Of a stretch of DNA of 64,000 nucleotides, positions 17,870-26,359 are shown piece by piece. This DNA comes from Streptomyces sp. I05A-00742 (GTDB taxonomy: Bacteria > Actinomycetota > Actinomycetes > Streptomycetales > Streptomycetaceae): assembly GCF_013055795.1 (NCBI RefSeq), contig NZ_JABETO010000030.1:6340-70339 (forward strand), in the 5' to 3' direction. Position numbers and translations under genes: made by a program. Position 1 is the stretch's first letter, and each line of letters opens with the position of its first letter. Under the pieces are notes generated by a model that saw only the letters and a list, made by a program, of their open reading frames with translations, ran no database searches and was not told the DNA's origin.

Positions 17870-18718
17870 ATGAACCGGACGTCCCCCGCCCCTGCCCTCA
17901 CGCCGGCCGTCGACGCGCTCATCGAAGCCGTCCTCGCCGGCGAACACGGCCCGCTCCCCTCCGGACTCGTCGCGACCAGCGTGTTCTGGATCCACCACGG
18001 CACCCGCCTGGCCGGCGGCGACACCACCTACCTCAACCAGTACGTCCTGGTCCGCCTCGGCGGCTCCTTCGGCGGCTGTGCCTTCGAGGCCGGCGAGATC
18101 GACCCGTCGATCTGCCGCGACTCCTCCGGCACCCCGCTCGACGCCCTGCTGCGCGAGGGCCCGCGTCCGCTGCGGATCGCGGCCCTCGACGCCTACCTCT
18201 CCGAGGCCCGCCCCCACCGCGTGGCCGCCGAGGCGGGCGACGCCGAGCCCGTCACCCTCCCCGCCGGTACCCCGGAGGTCCGTGCGAAGGCCCGCGACGC
18301 GGCCATCGCCGGCCTGTTGGACATCGAGGAGGGCGCGAAGGTCGGCCTCATCGGCGTCGTCAACCCGTTGATCGCGGCGATACGCGAGCGCGGCGGCGAA
18401 CCGCTGCCCTGCGACCTCAACCTCAAGGCCACCCAGTGGGGCGACCCCGTCACCGACGACATGCACGAGGTGCTGGACCGTGCCGAGGCCGTCGTCGCCA
18501 CCGGAATGACCCTCGGCAACGGCTCGTTCGACACCATCCTGGAGCGCTGCCGCTCCCGGGGCGTCCCGCTGATCGTCTACGCGCAGACCGGCAGCGCCGT
18601 CGCCCGCGCCTTCCTCGGCTCGGGCGTCACCGCCCTGTCCGCGGAACCGTTCCCCTTCTCCCAGTTCAGCGCCGAGGAGACGGGCCTGTACCGCTACCGG
18701 ACGGTGGGCGGCGCATGA
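17870..18718 (+). CDS. DUF4213/DUF364 protein (putative heavy-metal chelation)
   Basis: 282 residues. The N-terminal part (about 15-95) fits the enolase-N-like DUF4213. The C-terminal part (about 125-275) fits the Rossmann-like DUF364, with KVGLIGVVNPLIAAIRERGG and VVATGMTLGNGSFDTILER. The family is annotated as putative heavy-metal chelation and is repeatedly found beside metal importers; its biochemical role is unproved. Eight bases separate it from the ATPase, with AGGAACC ahead of ATG 17870, and it overlaps the next gene by 4 bases. A role in releasing or trafficking the imported metal, or in assembling the chelator, is inference. Confidence 0.75.
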   Translation: MNRTSPAPALTPAVDALIEAVLAGEHGPLPSGLVATSVFWIHHGTRLAGGDTTYLNQYVLVRLGGSFGGCAFEAGEIDPSICRDSSGTPLDALLREGPRPLRIAALDAYLSEARPHRVAAEAGDAEPVTLPAGTPEVRAKARDAAIAGLLDIEEGAKVGLIGVVNPLIAAIRERGGEPLPCDLNLKATQWGDPVTDDMHEVLDRAEAVVATGMTLGNGSFDTILERCRSRGVPLIVYAQTGSAVARAFLGSGVTALSAEPFPFSQFSAEETGLYRYRTVGGA

Positions 18719-19758
18719 TCCCCGCCGCCCGCACGGCCGTGCCCGGTGCCGGTGGGGAGGTCACCGGCACCGGGCACGCCCCCTGCCACCACGGCGAAAT
18801 CCTCCAGGGCGTCTTCCTCGACGACGAAGGGCGCCGGTGCGCCGGCCTGGTCACCCTGCCGATGGCCGGGCCGGGCAGCGGCGCCGAGTTCGTCCGCCGG
18901 CCCGGCACGGCGCCCGAGGCGCTCACCGTCGTACCCGCCGACCGTACGAAGGCCGCGCGGGCCGCGGGCCTCGCGGTGGCGGAGTGCGCGGAGCGGACCG
19001 GCCGGCCGCCCTGCGGCGGGGAGTTGCGGCTCACCGGAGACATACCGGTGGGCCTGGGCATGGGCAGCTCCACCAGCGACGTCATCGCCACCGTGCGCGC
19101 GGTCGCGGACTCGTACGGGCTGCGCCTGGCCCCCGACACGGTCGCCCGGCTGGCCGTGCGCGCGGAGTCGGCCTGCGATCCGCTGATGCTGGACGGCCGC
19201 CCGGTGCTGTTCGCCCAGCGGGAGGGCCGGGTCCTGGAGGTCCTCGGTCCGGCCCTGCCGCCGCTGGTCGTCGTGGGCTGCGCCCTCGGCGGGGGCGCGC
19301 CCGTGGACACCCTGTCCCTGCCCGTACGCCAGCCCGGCGACCGTGACGTACGGGCCTGGGAGCGGATGCGCACGCGGCTGCGCCGGGCGGTGGTGACCGG
19401 TGACGTACGGCTGCTCGGCCAGGTCGCCACCGCCAGCGCGCGGCGCGGCCAACAAGTGCTCGGTCACCCGGAGTTCGACGCCCTGACCGAAATCGCCCGC
19501 CGGGCCGGGGCGGCGGGTGTCCAGATCGCGCACAGCGGCGCGGTGGCCGGAGTGCTGTTCGACCCGGCCGCGCCGGGCCTGCGGCACCGCGTCCGCAGCT
19601 GCCTGCGCGCCCTGGACGCCCACGGCATCCCCGCCACCCGGACCTTCACGACGTTCACCACCACCAAGGAGATCCTGGATGGACCAGCACATCGCGGAGT
19701 CGATCGGCCGCCCGGACCTGATACGCCTCGACGACCGGCTCGTCTGCCTGCGCTTTGA
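18715..19758 (+). CDS. GHMP kinase, PduX/L-threonine-kinase-like
   Basis: 347 residues. An N-terminal HAPCHHGEILQGVF (21-34) corresponds to the ASCGELIQG motif of PduX-type L-threonine kinases. The ATP-binding glycine loop is PVGLGMGSSTSD (111-122). The C-terminal GHMP domain has AGVQIAHSGAVAGVLFDP near 265. PduX makes O-phospho-L-threonine for cobalamin. Here the gene sits in a metal operon, directly coupled to a PLP enzyme whose relatives use O-phosphoserine. A hydroxy-amino-acid kinase supplying that enzyme is therefore likely. It overlaps the next gene by 80 bases. Confidence 0.75.
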   Translation: MIPAARTAVPGAGGEVTGTGHAPCHHGEILQGVFLDDEGRRCAGLVTLPMAGPGSGAEFVRRPGTAPEALTVVPADRTKAARAAGLAVAECAERTGRPPCGGELRLTGDIPVGLGMGSSTSDVIATVRAVADSYGLRLAPDTVARLAVRAESACDPLMLDGRPVLFAQREGRVLEVLGPALPPLVVVGCALGGGAPVDTLSLPVRQPGDRDVRAWERMRTRLRRAVVTGDVRLLGQVATASARRGQQVLGHPEFDALTEIARRAGAAGVQIAHSGAVAGVLFDPAAPGLRHRVRSCLRALDAHGIPATRTFTTFTTTKEILDGPAHRGVDRPPGPDTPRRPARLPAL

Positions 19759-20698
19759 GACGATGAAGGTGGTCTCCGCCCTGGCCGCGGTACGCCACCT
19801 GCTGGACACCGGGGCGGTGCGCCGCGGGGACACCCTGCTGGACAGCTCCAGCGGTATCTACGCGTACGCCCTCGCCCTGGCCTGCCACCGGCACGGTATG
19901 CGCTGCCACATCGTCGGCTCGACGACCGTGGACCACACGCTGCGCACCCAGCTCGCCGTACTCGGGGCGACGCTGGAGCAGATGGAACCGTGCAGCGACC
20001 TCAAGCTCGATCAGAAGCGGCGCGTCGAGCGGATCCACGAGATCCTTGCCGAACACCCCGAGTACCACTGGATGCGGCAGTACCACGACGACATCCACTA
20101 CCTCGGCTACCGCGCGATCGCCGATCGGATCCGGGAGGCGACCGGCGCGGAGGGGCTGACCGTTGTCGGCGGGGTCGGATCAGGGGCCTCGACCGGAGCC
20201 CTGGCCCGCTATCTGCGCGCGGCTTCGGAGGGACCGGCAGACGTCGAACTGGTCGGCGTCCAGCCGTACGGCAGCGTCACCTTCGGCGCCGAGCACATCT
20301 CCGACCCGGAGATCATCATCGCCGGGATCGGCAGCTCCATCCCCTTCGGCAACGTCGCGCACGACCTGTACGACACCCTGCACTGGCTCTCGTTCGACGC
20401 CGCGCTGGCCGGAAGCATCGACCTACTGCGCCGGCACGCGGTCTTCGCGGGCCTGTCGACCGGCGCCGGCTACCTCGCCGCCCGCCACGAACGGGACCGC
20501 TCCCCCGGGCGAACGGTCCTCTTCATCGCCGCCGACACCGGCCACCGTTACGTCGATACCGTCTACGCCCGTCACCGCGAGGCCACACCGATCGCGGACC
20601 TCGCCCCGCGAGAGGTGCCCGACCAGAGCCGACTGGCCCTGCCCTGGTCCCGGATGCGCTGGAACCGCGCCCCGGCGACTCCGGCCATGGCGTCGTGA
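19679..20698 (+). CDS. PLP-dependent beta-family enzyme (cysteine-synthase/SbnA-like) with altered substrate loop
   Basis: 339 residues, fold type II PLP enzyme. The likely PLP lysine is Lys30 in LRFETMKVVSA. The substrate-carboxylate loop, normally SSGNTG, is SSSGIYAYA (56-64). The phosphate-binding glycine loop is GGVGSGASTG (165-174). The changed loop sets it apart from true cysteine synthases and from the SbnA-like enzyme at 35.1 kb. ATG 19679 has a perfect AAGGAG. Last gene of the operon. Proposed: beta-replacement on the phospho-amino acid made by the preceding kinase, giving a diamino or amino-thio building block of a metal ligand. Confidence 0.7.
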   Translation: MDQHIAESIGRPDLIRLDDRLVCLRFETMKVVSALAAVRHLLDTGAVRRGDTLLDSSSGIYAYALALACHRHGMRCHIVGSTTVDHTLRTQLAVLGATLEQMEPCSDLKLDQKRRVERIHEILAEHPEYHWMRQYHDDIHYLGYRAIADRIREATGAEGLTVVGGVGSGASTGALARYLRAASEGPADVELVGVQPYGSVTFGAEHISDPEIIIAGIGSSIPFGNVAHDLYDTLHWLSFDAALAGSIDLLRRHAVFAGLSTGAGYLAARHERDRSPGRTVLFIAADTGHRYVDTVYARHREATPIADLAPREVPDQSRLALPWSRMRWNRAPATPAMAS

Positions 20699-20933
20699 TG
20701 TGCTGTCACGAGGCGCCTCAAGATCTTCCGCCGAGGCGGCGCGACGACCTGATGCGTGACGTGGCGTCAACTTGGCGAGTAGTAGCCGGTCGCGGGGAGC
20801 GCCCGGGAAGTTCCGCGCCGTTGGCCCGGGGTATGCGTCAGAGTTGCGAGGCATCGCTCTAGACTTCGAGGTCAATGTTTCCTAAAGCCAAGTACGGCGC
20901 GGGGGAGCCCCGTACAAAACGATTGGGTAGCCA

Positions 20934-22082
20934 GTGCTTCTGAAAACATTCGGCTGGTCGTTCGCGGTCACCGCGCTCGGCCTGGTCGCGGCCGTGTTCT
21001 ACGGGGGGTGGACCGGCTTCGGGGTTGTGGCGATCCTGTCCATCCTCGAGATCTCGGTATCCTTCGACAACGCCGTGGTCAACGCCGGGATCCTGAAGAA
21101 GATGAATGCCTTCTGGCAGAAAATCTTCCTCACCGTCGGCGTTCTGATCGCGGTCTTCGGCATGCGCCTGGTCTTCCCGGTCGCGATCGTCGCCATCAGC
21201 GCCAAGATCGGCCCGATCGAAGCGGTACGGCTCGCGCTCGACGACAAGGACAAGTACCAGCAGCTGGTGACCGACGCCCATCCGTCGATCGCCGCCTTCG
21301 GTGGCATGTTCCTGTTGATGATCTTCCTTGATTTCGTCTTCGAGGACCGGGAGATCAAGTGGCTCGGCTGGCTGGAGCGTCCGCTCGCCAGGCTCGGCAA
21401 GTTCGACATGCTCTCCGTCTGCATCGCGCTCATCGTGCTGCTCGTCTCCTCGATGACCTTCGCCACCCACGCCCACCAGCACGGCGGCATCCATGTGGAC
21501 AAGGCACAGACCGTCCTGATCGCCGGCGTCGCGGGTCTGATCACTTACCTGATCGTCGGCGGCCTCTCCGGCTACTTCGAGAACAAGCTCGAGGAAGAGG
21601 AGGAGCGCGAGCACGAGGCCGAGGAAGAGGCCAGGAGGAGCGGCAAGGAGGTCCCGGCGGTCGTGATGGCCGGCAAGGCCGCGTTCTTCATGTTCCTCTA
21701 CCTCGAGGTCCTGGACGCGTCCTTCTCCTTCGACGGCGTCATCGGCGCCTTCGCGATCACCAACGACATCGTCCTGATGGCGCTCGGCCTCGGCATCGGC
21801 GCGATGTACGTCCGGTCGCTCACGGTCTACCTGGTCCGCCAGGGCACCCTCGACGACTACGTCTACCTGGAGCACGGCGCGCACTACGCGATCGGCTCCC
21901 TCGCCGTGATCCTGCTCGTCACCATCCAGTACGAGATCCACGAGGTCATCACGGGACTCGTCGGCGTCGTCCTGATCGCCTGGGCCTTCTTCTCCTCGGT
22001 CCGGCGCAACCGCAGGCTGGCCGCGGCCGAGGGAAAGGACACGGGGCCCGACGAGAAGGCCGAGGTGTCCTCCGGCGTCTGA
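20934..22082 (+). CDS. DUF475 integral membrane protein of the TerC superfamily
   Basis: 382 residues, about nine membrane helices, with acidic intramembrane motifs typical of TerC-type proteins (LEISVSFDNAVVNAGIL near 37-53; EVLDASFSFDGVIGAFA near 260). A highly charged Glu-rich cytoplasmic loop lies around 215-235. TerC relatives handle metal ions, including Mn2+ efflux, during envelope assembly or stress; DUF475 members accompany tellurite-type ter genes, none of which lie nearby. GTG start. A core Streptomyces gene by appearance. Confidence 0.85.
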   Translation: MLLKTFGWSFAVTALGLVAAVFYGGWTGFGVVAILSILEISVSFDNAVVNAGILKKMNAFWQKIFLTVGVLIAVFGMRLVFPVAIVAISAKIGPIEAVRLALDDKDKYQQLVTDAHPSIAAFGGMFLLMIFLDFVFEDREIKWLGWLERPLARLGKFDMLSVCIALIVLLVSSMTFATHAHQHGGIHVDKAQTVLIAGVAGLITYLIVGGLSGYFENKLEEEEEREHEAEEEARRSGKEVPAVVMAGKAAFFMFLYLEVLDASFSFDGVIGAFAITNDIVLMALGLGIGAMYVRSLTVYLVRQGTLDDYVYLEHGAHYAIGSLAVILLVTIQYEIHEVITGLVGVVLIAWAFFSSVRRNRRLAAAEGKDTGPDEKAEVSSGV

Positions 22083-22213
22083 GCCGGGCCGCCGGCGTCA
22101 GTCCCACGACTCAACTATGGCCTTGCCCAGGGGGCTTGATGGACAACTGATGGAGAGGAAGTCGTCCCATTCAGTGGGATGACGGGGTGATCATCGCGTG
22201 GTATACAGACACC

Positions 22214-23095
22214 ATGCCTTCGCAGCGCCCCTTTCGCTTCGGTGTCAACATGTTCGTTCCCGGATCGCGACGCGAGTGGATCGCGAAGTGCCGCAGAGCC
22301 GAGGAACTCGGTTTCGATGTGGTCGGAGTGGCCGATCACCTGGGGTTCTCCGCGCCGTTTCCGGCCATGGTGCTCGCAGCCGAAAAGACCGAACGGGTGC
22401 GGCTGACCACGTTTGTGCTGAACACACCGTTCTACAACCCCGTCCTTCTCGCGCGTGACGTGGCGAGCACCGACCAATTCGTCGACGGACGTATGGAACT
22501 CGGGCTCGGCGCAGGCTATGTGAAGGCCGAGTTCGACACCGCGGGGATACCGTTCCCCAGCGGCGGAAAGCGGGTCGAACAGCTGGAACAGACGGTCACC
22601 ACGTTGCGCCGACTGTTTCAGGACACTGAATATCAGCCGCGTCCGGCCCAACCTTCCGGGCCCCCACTGCTGATCGGCGGCTGGGGCGACCGGCTGCTGC
22701 GGCTGGCCGCCGAGCACGCCGACATCATCGCCTTCACCGGAGGCTGGGCCAACGCCACCGGTGATGTACTCCATATGGCCGGAATCGCACAGACGGAAGA
22801 ACGGGTCGCCTATGTGCGCGGCCTGCTCGGTGACCGCGCCGACGCCGTGGAGCTGAACATCATGGTGCAGCAGGTGATTCCGCCCGCCGAACGCGCCGCG
22901 GTACCCGACAGGTTCGTGCCGCTGCCGCCCGACGCCGAGCACAGCCCCGAAGAGCTGCCCAGCGTATTGACCGGAACCCCGGCGGAGATGGCGCAACAAC
23001 TCAAGGAACGCCGCGAACGCTACGGCTTCACCTACTTCACGGTCATGGAATACAACATGGAGAACTTCGCCCCGGTCATCGCCGCGCTGCGCTGA
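22214..23095 (+). CDS. LLM-class F420-dependent oxidoreductase
   Basis: 293-residue TIM-barrel flavin/F420 oxidoreductase of the luciferase-like superfamily (RRAEELGFDVVGVADH near 24; LELGLGAGYVKAEFDTAGI near 95; PPLLIGGWGDRLLRLAAEHAD near 160). ATG 22214 gives the usual N-terminus; an earlier GTG at 22187 would add nine residues. A small inverted repeat (TCCCA-TTCAG-TGGGA) sits at 22165-22179 upstream. The substrate is unknown. It converges on the system C operon, so it could belong to that pathway, but nothing in the sequence proves it. Confidence 0.8.
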   Translation: MPSQRPFRFGVNMFVPGSRREWIAKCRRAEELGFDVVGVADHLGFSAPFPAMVLAAEKTERVRLTTFVLNTPFYNPVLLARDVASTDQFVDGRMELGLGAGYVKAEFDTAGIPFPSGGKRVEQLEQTVTTLRRLFQDTEYQPRPAQPSGPPLLIGGWGDRLLRLAAEHADIIAFTGGWANATGDVLHMAGIAQTEERVAYVRGLLGDRADAVELNIMVQQVIPPAERAAVPDRFVPLPPDAEHSPEELPSVLTGTPAEMAQQLKERRERYGFTYFTVMEYNMENFAPVIAALR

Positions 23096-23155
23096 ACCGC
23101 ACACTTCTCCACGATGCCGCCGACGACGGGGGCCGTGACCGAAAGGGGTGACCCG

Positions 23156-23851
23156 ATGCGTATCGGCTCCGGAACCAGCCGTGAAGCGGCCGGTGTGAAT
23201 CTCACGCTCCCCGGCCAGGGCACCCCCACGACCCTTGTGCTGCTGCGCCACGGTGAGACGGCATTGACTCCGGAGAAGCGGTTGTCCGGCAGCGGCGGCT
23301 CCGATCCGGCATTGTCGGAGACCGGGCTGCGGCAGGCCGAGGCCGCCGGGAGGACGCTCGTGGCACGCGGCGCGGTGCAGGCGGTGGTGTCCTCACCGCT
23401 GCGCCGGGCCCGGCAGACGGCCGGGGAAGCGGCACGACGGCTGGGCCTGGAAGTCCATGTCGACGAAGGGCTCACCGAGGCGGATTTCGGCGCCTGGGAG
23501 GGACTCACGTTCGCCGAGGTGCGTGAGCGCCACCCGGACGAGTTCGCAGCCTGGCTCGCCTCTCCGGCGGCGGTACCGGGTGGAACCGGGGAGACGTTCA
23601 CCGCGGTCGCGCGCCGGGCCGCGCTCGCGCGCGACCGGCTCCTCGCGCGGTACAAGGGACAGACGGTGCTGGTCGTTTCGCACGTCGGGGTGTTGCGGAC
23701 GCTGGTTCGGCTGGCGCTGGGCGCGCCGCCCGCGTCGCTGTTCCGGATGGAACTGTCGGCGGCCTCGCTGTCGGCCGTGGCCTATGACGGGGACGGGAAC
23801 GCGTCGGTGCGACTGCTGAACGACACATCGCACCTGGCGGACCACCTCTGA
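23156..23851 (+). CDS. Histidine phosphatase family protein
   Basis: 231 residues with the phosphoacceptor motif LLRHGET (His32), SSPLRRARQT near 80, the EADFGAWEG acid region and the second His in VVSHVGVLRT. Hydrolyses a phosphomonoester; substrate unknown (phosphoglycerate-mutase/CobC-like branch). ATG 23156 follows GAAAGGGGTGA. Sixty bases after the LLM gene, probably co-transcribed. Confidence 0.85.
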   Translation: MRIGSGTSREAAGVNLTLPGQGTPTTLVLLRHGETALTPEKRLSGSGGSDPALSETGLRQAEAAGRTLVARGAVQAVVSSPLRRARQTAGEAARRLGLEVHVDEGLTEADFGAWEGLTFAEVRERHPDEFAAWLASPAAVPGGTGETFTAVARRAALARDRLLARYKGQTVLVVSHVGVLRTLVRLALGAPPASLFRMELSAASLSAVAYDGDGNASVRLLNDTSHLADHL

Positions 23852-23896
23852 CCTCGCCGGCCGATGGGGCGGTGCCCGGCACTGCCCCATCGTCGG

Positions 23897-25258
23897 TCAG
23901 CGTCGAATCGTCTTGGTACGCATGAGGAATTCGCCGAGGTAGCCGTCGTGCGGCAGTCCGTGCTCCGTCCATGGTGTCGGATGGTCGCCGACGTAGACGT
24001 TGGCGATGGTCGGCTCGGCCACCAATGCGTCGATCAGGTCCTCGTCGGTGGTGACGGCGGTGAGGACGAGCGTGTCGCGCAGCGGCCGGATTCCGGCGTC
24101 GCGATCCCACGGTGCGACCCACGCACAGGGGAAGCCCAACTCCATTCCGAGCTGTTCGGCGAACGGGCTGTCGAGCTGGTGCACCGCCGGCCGGAGCACC
24201 GCCGAACCGTCGCCGAGATCGTCGGCGATACCGTCACCGCCGAGCCACGCCTTGGTGCCCGCTGCCCGCTGCCGCAGAGCCTCGTCCCACCGACGGGCGG
24301 GACCGATGGGCATCACGGGCAGGACCGCGCGTTCGTCCGTCGCGGGCAGGCTGGGCAGCGCGGCGAGGCGTTCGGCGATCGCCGCGGCCACGGGGGAGGG
24401 GTCGCCCTCGACCAGTACGCCGGTGGCGTTGACGCAACCGACGCCCGCACCACTGCTGATCGACTCCACGATGGTGTCGACGATCGGCTCCCACTCGGTT
24501 TCCGCGGTGATGAGTATTTTGGAGCGGCCGGGGCCCTGCGGCAGAATGCGTCCGTCGCCCGCGTATTTGCGCACGACATCCGCACCGCCGTACACCATTC
24601 CGAAGTCGGCGTGCCGGAGGATTTCGTCGGCCACGTTGTGGTCGGTGGGCAGCAACGCGATTCCCTCGTCGCCGAAGCCGGCCTCGCGCAGGGCGGTGAT
24701 CAGCCGATGCGGGGTGAACGGCTCACGACGGGAGGGACGTACGGCGACGCGATAGCCGAGCGCCAGGGCGTCGAACCAACCCTGGTGCACCGCGGGGTGA
24801 TTGCCCGCCGCGTGGACGGCGAACACCTCACCGCGCCGGGTCCATACCGCCGCACCGTCCCGGGCCCGCGGATCGCGCCACGAGCCGACCGCGGCGGCCG
24901 GCCGCGCGTTCTCCACGGTGTGGTGGATCCGCTCGGCGGCCCGCGCGATGTCGTCGGTGGCATGGCGCACCACCGTGATCGGTATCCCGGTGGCCGCGCT
25001 GACGGTGTGCTGGTATTCCTCCGGCGTCAGTCCCGCGACCGACCGCGTGGCGAAGGCCCGGCCCGCCTGTGCGAACGCCGCGATCCGTGCGTCGACGGGT
25101 AGCGCCGGCGCTCGGCGCAGGGCCTTTATCGTGCGGGTGATGTAGAGCGAGGGTGCGAGACTCAGTGTCGCGACCTGGTTTCCGGCGATATCTCGAATGG
25201 CCTCCTGGCGCCGGGACCGATAGGGGCCGCCGGGGCCGAGAACGTCCAGGGACAGCAT
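23897..25258 (-). CDS. EhpG-like acyl-adenylate/acyl reductase (aldehyde dehydrogenase fold)
   Basis: 453 residues. Aldehyde-dehydrogenase-fold reductase with WTRRGEVFAVHAAGNHPA near 140-155, cofactor-pocket VAVRPSRREPFTP near 170 and likely catalytic Cys275 in GAGVGCVNATG. It pairs with the adenylating enzyme encoded just upstream, overlapping by one base. In phenazine biosynthesis of Pantoea, the EhpF/EhpG pair activates and then reduces a carboxylic acid to an aldehyde; the same two-step reduction is proposed here. No phenazine genes are present, so the substrate is different. LuxC-type reductases are the alternative relatives. Confidence 0.65.
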   Translation of the reverse strand: MLSLDVLGPGGPYRSRRQEAIRDIAGNQVATLSLAPSLYITRTIKALRRAPALPVDARIAAFAQAGRAFATRSVAGLTPEEYQHTVSAATGIPITVVRHATDDIARAAERIHHTVENARPAAAVGSWRDPRARDGAAVWTRRGEVFAVHAAGNHPAVHQGWFDALALGYRVAVRPSRREPFTPHRLITALREAGFGDEGIALLPTDHNVADEILRHADFGMVYGGADVVRKYAGDGRILPQGPGRSKILITAETEWEPIVDTIVESISSGAGVGCVNATGVLVEGDPSPVAAAIAERLAALPSLPATDERAVLPVMPIGPARRWDEALRQRAAGTKAWLGGDGIADDLGDGSAVLRPAVHQLDSPFAEQLGMELGFPCAWVAPWDRDAGIRPLRDTLVLTAVTTDEDLIDALVAEPTIANVYVGDHPTPWTEHGLPHDGYLGEFLMRTKTIRR

Positions 25259-26316
25259 CAGTACACGCCCTCGATCACCTTGGTGTCGCCGAAGGACGCC
25301 ACGGGTGCGACGTCAGCGACCGCGTCACCGAAGCCGCCGTCCACGGGTGCGATCCGGGTCGCGTAATCCCGCTCGATGTTGTTGACGAGCAAGGCGGTTC
25401 GGCTCATGTGATGCACGACTATCTGCCCGCGCTCGCCGTACGGAACAACCCGGCCGGTGTCGGGGTCGATCACCCGCAACGTGGTGTACGGAGTGAAGGA
25501 GTCGAACACACACGGTTCGTCGTCACCGAGGCCGGGCCGCTCCACCGCTGTCCCCAGCATCATCGTGCCGCCGTACCCGCCGACCATCCTGGCGTTTCCG
25601 AATACCTCGTCGCGCAGCAGATCCCGGGTGTCGGCGTCCAGATGGGTACCGCCCCAGATGATCGCGCGAACCTTCCGGTTCACCAACTCGACCAGGTCGT
25701 CGTGCTGCGCGAGGCGCTCCAGCATCGGCGGGGTGGCGAAGAGGACGCCCACATCCTGGGCGTGCAGAATGTGGCCGACCTGTTCGATGAGGTGGTCGGT
25801 GTAGGCGTCGGCCACGTCCGTCCGGCCCTGCGCGAGCACCTTCTTCACCCATCGCGGGTCCAGATCGATGCTGAAGTTGAGCCCACCCCGAATCATCGCG
25901 GTGTCGACCGCCATCGCTCCGACATTGTGCGGCCCGCAGGGAACCGCACTCAGCCAGTCGACATCGCGAGGTACGCCGTGAGCATCCAGTCGCTCACTGA
26001 ACCATTCGACGTTGCGCCGCTGCCACTCCGCGGCGTACGCCACTCGCTTGGGTTGCCCTGTGGTACCGCCGCTTTCGTAGACGGCCACCCCGTGGTCGTC
26101 ACCGTAGCCACGGGGAATCAGCTCACGGACGCCGACGTCGCGCAGCTCGTCCACCACATTGGGAAACATACCGAGATCGTCGAAATCCCGGACATCGGTC
26201 AGTGGATCGAAGCCGAGGGTCCCGGCCCGTTTCAGCCAGAACGGTGACCCGGTCTCCGGACTGAAGTGCCACCGCATCATCTCCCGGACGAACTCTCCGT
26301 CAGCGCGCTCGATCAT
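25258..26316 (-). CDS. EhpF-like AMP-forming acyl-activating enzyme
   Basis: 352 residues, shorter than standard acyl-CoA ligases and lacking the usual mobile C-terminal domain, as in EhpF. The P-loop is ESGGTTGQPKRVAY (81-94); further motifs are IIWGGTHLDAD near 195 and GGYGGTMMLGTA near 225. ATG 26316 is preceded by GAGAGGAAA; the open frame further upstream is not protein-like. It would adenylate a carboxylic acid for reduction by the EhpG-like product. Confidence 0.7.
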   Translation of the reverse strand: MIERADGEFVREMMRWHFSPETGSPFWLKRAGTLGFDPLTDVRDFDDLGMFPNVVDELRDVGVRELIPRGYGDDHGVAVYESGGTTGQPKRVAYAAEWQRRNVEWFSERLDAHGVPRDVDWLSAVPCGPHNVGAMAVDTAMIRGGLNFSIDLDPRWVKKVLAQGRTDVADAYTDHLIEQVGHILHAQDVGVLFATPPMLERLAQHDDLVELVNRKVRAIIWGGTHLDADTRDLLRDEVFGNARMVGGYGGTMMLGTAVERPGLGDDEPCVFDSFTPYTTLRVIDPDTGRVVPYGERGQIVVHHMSRTALLVNNIERDYATRIAPVDGGFGDAVADVAPVASFGDTKVIEGVY

Positions 26317-26359
26317 GGACTTTCCTCTCGAAAGAATGGGCTGATGACGTCTTTTCTTC

